5,671 bases of DNA from Ignavibacteria bacterium. Lineage in GTDB: Bacteria; Bacteroidota; Ignavibacteria; Ignavibacteriales; Melioribacteraceae. This document shows positions 1-3,203 of the stretch, in pieces; position 1 is the stretch's first letter; every line of letters starts with the position of its first letter. Both the position numbers and the translations under genes were made by a program. The notes under the pieces were generated by a model, which had not been told where the DNA came from, searched no databases, and saw only the letters and a list, made by a program, of their open reading frames with translations. Location: assembly GCA_027347805.1 (NCBI GenBank), contig DAIEQP010000226.1:1-5671 (forward strand), given 5' to 3'.

Positions 1-627
1 CGCTTCATTCCAAAAATCATTAGGAATCATTGCAGCCACATCACATCTGAATCCATCAATATCACATTCTTTTACCCAATATTTCATTGCATCAATCATA
101 AGACTGCGTAACTCTTTGTTATCATAATTAAGATCAATTACATCTTCCCAATCAGCAACTGGAGGAACAAATTTTCCTTTTGAGTCTCTTGTATAGAAAT
201 CGGGATGATCTTTGACCCATACATTATCCCAGGCTGTATGATTGGCAACCCAATCAATAATTATTTTCATGCCCAGCTTATGTGTTTTATTTACAAGTTT
301 TTTAAAATCATTTACTGTTCCAAATTCAGGATTTACTGCTTTATAATCTGCAACTGCATAATAACTTCCAAGAGTTCCTTTGCGGTTCAACTTTCCAATT
401 GGATTGATCGGCATAATCCAGATTATATCAACACCAAGTTTTTTAAGTTCCGGTAGGTGTTTTTCAAAAGCAGAAAATGTTCCCTCCGGTGTATATTGCC
501 TTACATTAACTTCATAAATATTTGCATTAATACTCCATTCGGGATGAACAACTTGTTTGCCGTTTTGAGCACAAGCAATTGCAGCAAACGAAAAATAAAT
601 TGCCAGATATTTTACTAATGATTTCAT
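1..627 (-). CDS. Secreted alpha-amylase-family (GH13) glycoside hydrolase, N-terminal part, truncated by the window edge
   Basis: The frame is open from an ATG at 627-625 to the left edge, giving the first 209 residues of a GH13 enzyme, a family that hydrolyses or transfers alpha-glucosidic bonds in starch, glycogen or maltodextrins. Residues 1-20 form a signal peptide: MKSLVK, a hydrophobic core, then AIACA-Q. This allows signal peptidase I cleavage after ACA; Cys19 sits in only a weak lipobox, so export is clear but lipoprotein status is not. The (beta/alpha)8 barrel follows: IYEVNVRQYTPEGT (37-50), IIWIMPINPIG (68-78), the GSYYAVADYKAVNPEFGT stretch (87-104), conserved region I DWVANH (125-130), and region II GFRCDVA (192-198) with the predicted nucleophile Asp196 and Arg194. 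The acid/base Glu and the transition-state Asp would lie beyond the edge. The start is supported by AGAAGG five bases upstream. The GH13 subfamily and exact substrate cannot be fixed from this part. Confidence 0.95.
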   Translation of the reverse strand, partial: MKSLVKYLAIYFSFAAIACAQNGKQVVHPEWSINANIYEVNVRQYTPEGTFSAFEKHLPELKKLGVDIIWIMPINPIGKLNRKGTLGSYYAVADYKAVNPEFGTVNDFKKLVNKTHKLGMKIIIDWVANHTAWDNVWVKDHPDFYTRDSKGKFVPPVADWEDVIDLNYDNKELRSLMIDAMKYWVKECDIDGFRCDVAAMIPNDFWNEA

Positions 628-632
628 AAGTG

Positions 633-638
633 CCTTCT
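633..638 (-). promoter_or_regulatory. Shine-Dalgarno site of the GH13 gene
   Basis: On the minus strand AGAAGG lies five bases before the ATG at 627-625. It is a good match to the anti-SD sequence and fixes the start just before the signal peptide. Confidence 0.7.
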
Positions 639-672
639 GTCAGTTCTCAAGATTTGTTTTGGGTAAAATAGG

Positions 673-687
673 AAGAATCCAATTCTT
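673..687. repeat. Small inverted repeat upstream of the GH13 gene, possible operator
   Basis: AAGAAT-CCA-ATTCTT is a perfect inverted repeat with 6-base arms and a 3-base centre, 45 bases upstream of the amylase ATG. Odd-centred inverted repeats of this size can be repressor or activator sites, and sugar-use genes often carry one. A short chance palindrome in AT-rich DNA is equally possible, and no regulator gene is visible nearby. Confidence 0.25.
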
Positions 688-729
688 AAACAGTCGTAAA
701 AATATTTTTTCTGGAAAGGTGAGAAAAAG

Positions 730-826
730 TCTAGTTCAAAATATATCTGTCACTTATTGGTTGAAGAATATTTTTGTTTTTTACTTCCTTCGTAACTGTC
801 AATTTGAACTAGAACCCCTTCTAGTT
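730..826 (-). repeat. Overlapping inverted repeats at the 3' end of the methyltransferase gene, possible terminator/attenuator
   Basis: Two pairings share one segment. Hairpin A is 807-814 with 819-826 (AACTAGAA / TTCTAGTT on the plus strand), an 8-base-pair stem with a 4-base loop inside the coding sequence. Hairpin B pairs 803-813 (TTTGAACTAGA) with 730-740 (TCTAGTTCAAA), an 11-base-pair perfect stem whose 62-base loop contains the stop codon. In the minus-strand transcript hairpin B is followed directly by CTTTTTC (729-723). The two cannot form together. The arrangement resembles a weak terminator with an alternative fold, but the stems are AT-rich and the B loop is long, so function is uncertain. 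Confidence 0.3.
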
Positions 827-1937
827 TTCCGTTAACGAGGGGAACTCTTTTTGAAGTTTTTAGTCCGATCGATTTACGCAAATTTGGGTCGCCGGTATAA
901 ATGAATGCAGTGGTACCGTTACAATTATTTTTTAAGAAATCTCCAAGTTCTTTATATAACTGCTGAACTTCTTTCAATTCTCCCAATCTTATTCCGTAAG
1001 GAGGATTAGTAATTAAAACTCCATTCTCAAAATTTTTTACATGCTGAAATGGATGACATGATAACTTGACAGCGTTTGAAAATGGCAGTCTAGATAAATT
1101 ATCTTTTGCAATATCTAATGTTTTCTGAGATTTATCGCTTCCGCTTATTATTCCTTCAGGCAGTTCTCTTATTTGTCCGTCGCATTCCGATTTTACAGTA
1201 TTCCAAATATTCTTATCGAAATCAGGCAAATAAAAAAATCCAAAATTGGTGCGAAGTTTTTGTGCGGGGATTTTACAGTAATGCATTAATGCTTCACTTA
1301 TAATTGTTCCCGAGCCACACATACAATCCCAAAGCGGCTTTTCACCATTCCATTTACTAATCCTGATTATAGCAGCTGCAAGAGTTTCCTGCATAGGTGC
1401 TTCACCTGCGAGCAAGCGATAACCTCGCTTATGAAGAGATTCACCCGATGTATCCAGACTAAGTACCGCTGAATCTTTTTCGATGTGAAGATTGAATCTA
1501 ACGTCGGGATTGATTGTGTTAACATCTGGTCTTTTACCGCCGGATATTTCACGGAAATAATCAACAATTCCATCTTTCAAACACTGAGAAGCGTATAATG
1601 AATTATTAATCTGACTTTTTGAAACTGAAGCTGTAATTGAAAAGGTTTGATTTACTGAAAAGAATTCTTCCCATTTAATTTTTGAAGCGATTTTTTTAAG
1701 ATCAGTTCCATTATAACATAAAAATGTTTTTAATGGTGCAAGCACACGTGAAAGTAACCTAGATGTATAATTTATTCTATAAAGTGCATCCTGATCTGCT
1801 TCGAACGAGACTCCACGATAAGTAACCTTAGTGTTTCTGGCGCCAAGTTCATTTAGTTCTTCCTCACAAAGAGTTTCCATCATTCCGGGAACCTGGGCAA
1901 AGTAACTTTTATTTTGCTGGTATTTATACTTTATCAA
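750..1937 (-). CDS. THUMP-domain class I SAM-dependent RNA methyltransferase (RlmL/YpsC type, likely 23S rRNA guanine-N2)
   Basis: This 395-residue protein is predicted to methylate a base in structured RNA, most likely a guanine N2 in 23S rRNA by analogy with the RlmL half of E. coli RlmKL and Bacillus YpsC. Residues 11-65 form the N-terminal ferredoxin-like part (FAQVPGMMETLCEEEL is the family's FAxxPxGLExLxxxEL), about 70-163 the RNA-binding THUMP domain, and 165-380 the Rossmann methyltransferase. The latter has HKRGYR (169-174), SAM-binding motif I DCMCGSGT (204-211), the acidic GSD (266-268) and catalytic motif IV NPPYG (311-315). The length fits stand-alone family members; E. coli RlmKL is a fusion about twice as long. 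The start is TTG at 1937-1935: an in-frame TAA lies seven codons upstream, the first ATG (residue 19) would delete conserved sequence, and AGGA sits five bases before the TTG. Motif I has Cys where Pro is usual. The exact target base is not proven. Confidence 0.92.
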   Translation of the reverse strand: MIKYKYQQNKSYFAQVPGMMETLCEEELNELGARNTKVTYRGVSFEADQDALYRINYTSRLLSRVLAPLKTFLCYNGTDLKKIASKIKWEEFFSVNQTFSITASVSKSQINNSLYASQCLKDGIVDYFREISGGKRPDVNTINPDVRFNLHIEKDSAVLSLDTSGESLHKRGYRLLAGEAPMQETLAAAIIRISKWNGEKPLWDCMCGSGTIISEALMHYCKIPAQKLRTNFGFFYLPDFDKNIWNTVKSECDGQIRELPEGIISGSDKSQKTLDIAKDNLSRLPFSNAVKLSCHPFQHVKNFENGVLITNPPYGIRLGELKEVQQLYKELGDFLKNNCNGTTAFIYTGDPNLRKSIGLKTSKRVPLVNGKLEGVLVQIDSYEGSKKQKYSSTNK

Positions 1938-1942
1938 CCTTT

Positions 1943-1946
1943 TCCT
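1943..1946 (-). promoter_or_regulatory. Shine-Dalgarno site deciding a TTG start for the methyltransferase
   Basis: On the minus strand the order is AGGA, AAAGG, then TTG at 1937-1935. The AGGA core with a 5-base spacer, plus the upstream in-frame TAA, supports a TTG start. The second GG touching the start codon is less well placed. Confidence 0.6.
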
Positions 1947-1971
1947 ATCAACTTAAAATGAAATAATGTTT

Positions 1972-1999
1972 CAAAGTTACTGAATTTATTGTTGTCAAA
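1972..1999 (-). promoter_or_regulatory. Promoter candidate for the methyltransferase gene
   Basis: On the minus strand TTTGACA (1999-1993) is followed, 16 bases after its TTTG, by TAACTTTG (1979-1972). The latter matches the Bacteroidetes-type -7 element TAnnTTTG exactly, and TTTG matches the -33 element, though the spacing is a little shorter than usual. The upstream part also contains a perfect sigma70 -35 hexamer TTGACA. A start site near 1966 would give a leader of roughly 30 bases. Its place in the 100-base gap suggests the methyltransferase can be transcribed independently of the HDOD gene. Confidence 0.4.
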
Positions 2000-2037
2000 A
2001 TCATTTTTGGAAATTCAAGAGGGAGAATGTAAAATAT

Positions 2038-2895
2038 TTATAGTGTAATTGAATCGGCAGTATCAATAAATATTTCATTGTATTCACTTACAAAAACAGC
2101 CATTGATTCTGCAGATGCAAAGTTTAGAATTTCAATTATGTCTCCATCGAACGCAAGGGATTTATCCCAAATGCAATCGCCGACTCGAAATTCCTGTGTC
2201 ATTGAATCAGCAAGATGAACAATAGCACAAAGTACTTTATTGTTTTCCGATTTGGAAGGATGGTGATGGAGTTCCAAGGCTTCTGATAAATAATCGGGCA
2301 ACTTCCATTTCTGGGCTAAAACTTTTCCCATATAAGCATGGCTCACACCAAGCACTTCCTGTTCGGCAGCATAGAATTTTTTCCCCGATGAAACAAGATT
2401 TAAAATATCTTTAAACTCTTTATTGAAATATTGTGCAATCACCTGAATGCCAATATCATGAAGCATCCCGCTTAAAAATGCTTCACTTGATATATCGGAA
2501 AAACCCAATCGTATTGACATATCCTTTGAAGCAGTTCCTACAAGCATGCAATGTTTCCAGTAATCGATGTAAGTAAAGTTCTCGATTGATTGGAATTTAA
2601 GTGATTCTGAAAGTGAGATTGCAGTAACCATTTTACTTACTTCTTCGGAACCCATTACCATTAATCCAAATTCAAGCGAAGGTACTTTTCTTTGTAAACC
2701 GTAAAGTGGTGAATTTGCTATGGATAAAATTTTTGTGGTCAGTCCCTGATCTTTTTCGATCATCCTTGCAAGTTTTTTTACATTTCCCGGCTCTGTGCGA
2801 ATTAGCTGGCCAACCTCAAAAATAATTTTAGGAACAGAAGCAAGGCTACGTAAGCCATCTAGTTTGTTTAAAGTATTTATTCCCTTTTGTTCCAT
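2038..2895 (-). CDS. HDOD-domain signalling protein
   Basis: This 285-residue soluble protein has one HDOD domain, an HD-hydrolase-related fold used as a signalling or regulatory module. Residues 18-32 carry the opening LASVPKIIFEVGQLI helix, 46-66 the hallmark IEKDQGLTTKILSIANSPLYG stretch, 71-92 the helix with MGSEEV, and 112-230 the HD-like core. The core keeps WKHC (His115), LHDIG (145-149, His146-Asp147), VSHAYMG (His186), a HHH run (210-212) and LADSM (Asp230). Many HDOD domains are degenerate; here the metal-ligand pattern of active HD domains looks largely intact, so phosphodiesterase-like activity cannot be excluded. No receiver, GGDEF or EAL domain is attached and there is no signal peptide or membrane helix. 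The ATG at 2895-2893 has no clear SD. The gene diverges from the PAS/GAF sensor across 308 bases. The domain call is firm; the biological role is unknown. Confidence 0.93.
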   Translation of the reverse strand: MEQKGINTLNKLDGLRSLASVPKIIFEVGQLIRTEPGNVKKLARMIEKDQGLTTKILSIANSPLYGLQRKVPSLEFGLMVMGSEEVSKMVTAISLSESLKFQSIENFTYIDYWKHCMLVGTASKDMSIRLGFSDISSEAFLSGMLHDIGIQVIAQYFNKEFKDILNLVSSGKKFYAAEQEVLGVSHAYMGKVLAQKWKLPDYLSEALELHHHPSKSENNKVLCAIVHLADSMTQEFRVGDCIWDKSLAFDGDIIEILNFASAESMAVFVSEYNEIFIDTADSITL

Positions 2896-2922
2896 TAGAA
2901 GTAAATAATTGTAAATGAATCA

Positions 2923-2934
2923 GTTAGATCTAAC
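2923..2934. repeat. 12-base perfect palindrome GTTAGATCTAAC, possible operator
   Basis: The sequence equals its own reverse complement. It lies 28 bases upstream of the HDOD start codon, inside its probable leader or promoter, and its centre is exactly 20 bases from the centre of the palindrome at 2939-2958. The position would suit a repressor of the HDOD gene; the binding protein is unknown. Confidence 0.35.
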
Positions 2935-2938
2935 CACA

Positions 2939-2958
2939 ATATAAAAATATTTTTATAT
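2939..2958. repeat. 20-base perfect AT palindrome upstream of the HDOD gene
   Basis: ATATAAAAATATTTTTATAT is perfectly self-complementary, made only of A and T. It could be an operator, an easily melted promoter element or a bent A-tract site. Because it contains no G or C, chance is a real alternative, although 20 perfect bases is long. Confidence 0.4.
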
Positions 2959-3003
2959 AGTAGTAGCGCAATCTTTTGTTTTGAAGAAAGAAAATAAAAT
3001 ATA

Positions 3004-3017
3004 TTGATCTGCATCAA
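3004..3017. promoter_or_regulatory. FNR/Anr/Dnr-type operator (CRP-FNR family site)
   Basis: TTGAT-CTGC-ATCAA matches every defined position of the established FNR/Anr consensus TTGAT-N4-ATCAA, which is bound by oxygen- or nitric-oxide-responsive members of the CRP/FNR family. It lies between two divergent genes, 108 bases from the HDOD start and 186 from the sensor start. Its centre (3010.5) is about 93-95 bases upstream of the start site expected for the TATAAT at 3093-3098. It is also about 42 bases upstream of a weaker possible start after TACATT (3042-3047). Either spacing is compatible with activation of the sensor gene. Whether this organism has a matching regulator is not visible here. 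Confidence 0.55.
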
Positions 3018-3058
3018 GTGACTATTTAAAACATACAAGACTACATTCCATCGCCCGC

Positions 3059-3086
3059 TTGAAACAGAAATTGGACGTTTGAAACA
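3059..3086 (+). repeat. Two TTGAAACA direct repeats 20 bases apart
   Basis: TTGAAACA occurs at 3059-3066 and again at 3079-3086, each followed by one variable base and AAA. The 20-base period places both copies on the same helix face. They flank the TTGGAC -35 candidate and the second lies in the promoter spacer, so a protein bound there would affect transcription of the sensor gene. A related TTTGAA occurs again at 3154-3159. Confidence 0.35.
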
Positions 3087-3098
3087 AAAAATTATAAT
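3071..3098 (+). promoter_or_regulatory. Sigma70-like promoter candidate for the PAS/GAF sensor gene
   Basis: TTGGAC (3071-3076) is followed after 16 bases by a perfect TATAAT (3093-3098). A start site near 3104 would leave a leader of about 100 bases before the ATG at 3204. The -10 is perfect, but the -35 matches only TTG, and TATAAT is not rare in such AT-rich DNA. Confidence 0.45.
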
Positions 3099-3123
3099 AT
3101 AAGAACATATCCTCCCATTTTTG

Positions 3124-3135
3124 ATAAAATTTTAT
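3124..3135. repeat. 12-base AT palindrome in the probable leader of the sensor gene
   Basis: ATAAAATTTTAT is perfectly self-complementary. It would lie downstream of the start site predicted from the TATAAT at 3093-3098. As it is all A and T, it may be no more than composition. Confidence 0.2.
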
Positions 3136-3187
3136 TTGTATGCTGTTAGAACGTTTGAAGGTTTTATTTCAGCTTTTATAACCCGTG

Positions 3188-3193
3188 AAAGGG
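3188..3193 (+). promoter_or_regulatory. Possible Shine-Dalgarno site of the sensor gene
   Basis: AAAGGG lies ten bases before ATG 3204, a little far, and one base before the in-frame TTG at 3195, too near. This favours the ATG. CCC at 3182-3184 could pair with this GGG, but the stem is only three base pairs. Confidence 0.4.
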
Positions 3194-3203
3194 ATTGATA
3201 TTC

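Larger units (their letters stand above)
2896..3203. other. Divergent intergenic control region between the HDOD and PAS/GAF genes
   Basis: This 308-base stretch has no credible gene on either strand. It separates two divergent start codons and is unusually rich in symmetrical elements: a 12-base palindrome at 2923-2934, a 20-base AT palindrome at 2939-2958, an FNR-type box at 3004-3017, two TTGAAACA copies at 3059 and 3079, a sigma70-like promoter at 3071-3098, and a 12-base palindrome at 3124-3135. No convincing promoter was found for the HDOD gene. TTCAAA (2985-2980) and TACTAT (2962-2957) at 17-base spacing on the minus strand is the best weak candidate, and the 20-base palindrome would lie just downstream of it. 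Confidence 0.8.

Noticed and set aside
205..456. Plus-strand open frame of 83 codons
   Set aside because: It lies antisense to the well-supported GH13 gene; its translation is Ile/Phe/Cys-rich and resembles no protein family.
1106..1303. Plus-strand open frame of 65 codons
   Set aside because: It is antisense to the methyltransferase domain, which has clear family motifs there; no SD or domain of its own.
1367..1573. Minus-strand open frame of 68 codons in another frame
   Set aside because: It lies inside the THUMP methyltransferase gene on the same strand; the main frame encodes conserved sequence.
1982..2037. Rho-independent terminator after the HDOD gene
   Set aside because: Only a weak CAAAA/TTTTG pairing is present, with no GC-rich stem followed by a T run.
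3059..3086. TTGAAACA repeats as the start of a CRISPR array
   Set aside because: There are only two 8-base copies at a 20-base period, with no long repeat, no spacers and no cas gene.
3071..3086. Sigma54 promoter starting at TTGG
   Set aside because: GG is present but there is no GC at the required 10-base distance.
3009..3093. Riboswitch or structured leader RNA upstream of the sensor
   Set aside because: No conserved riboswitch core or strong GC-containing stem was seen; the region is better explained by DNA-level sites.
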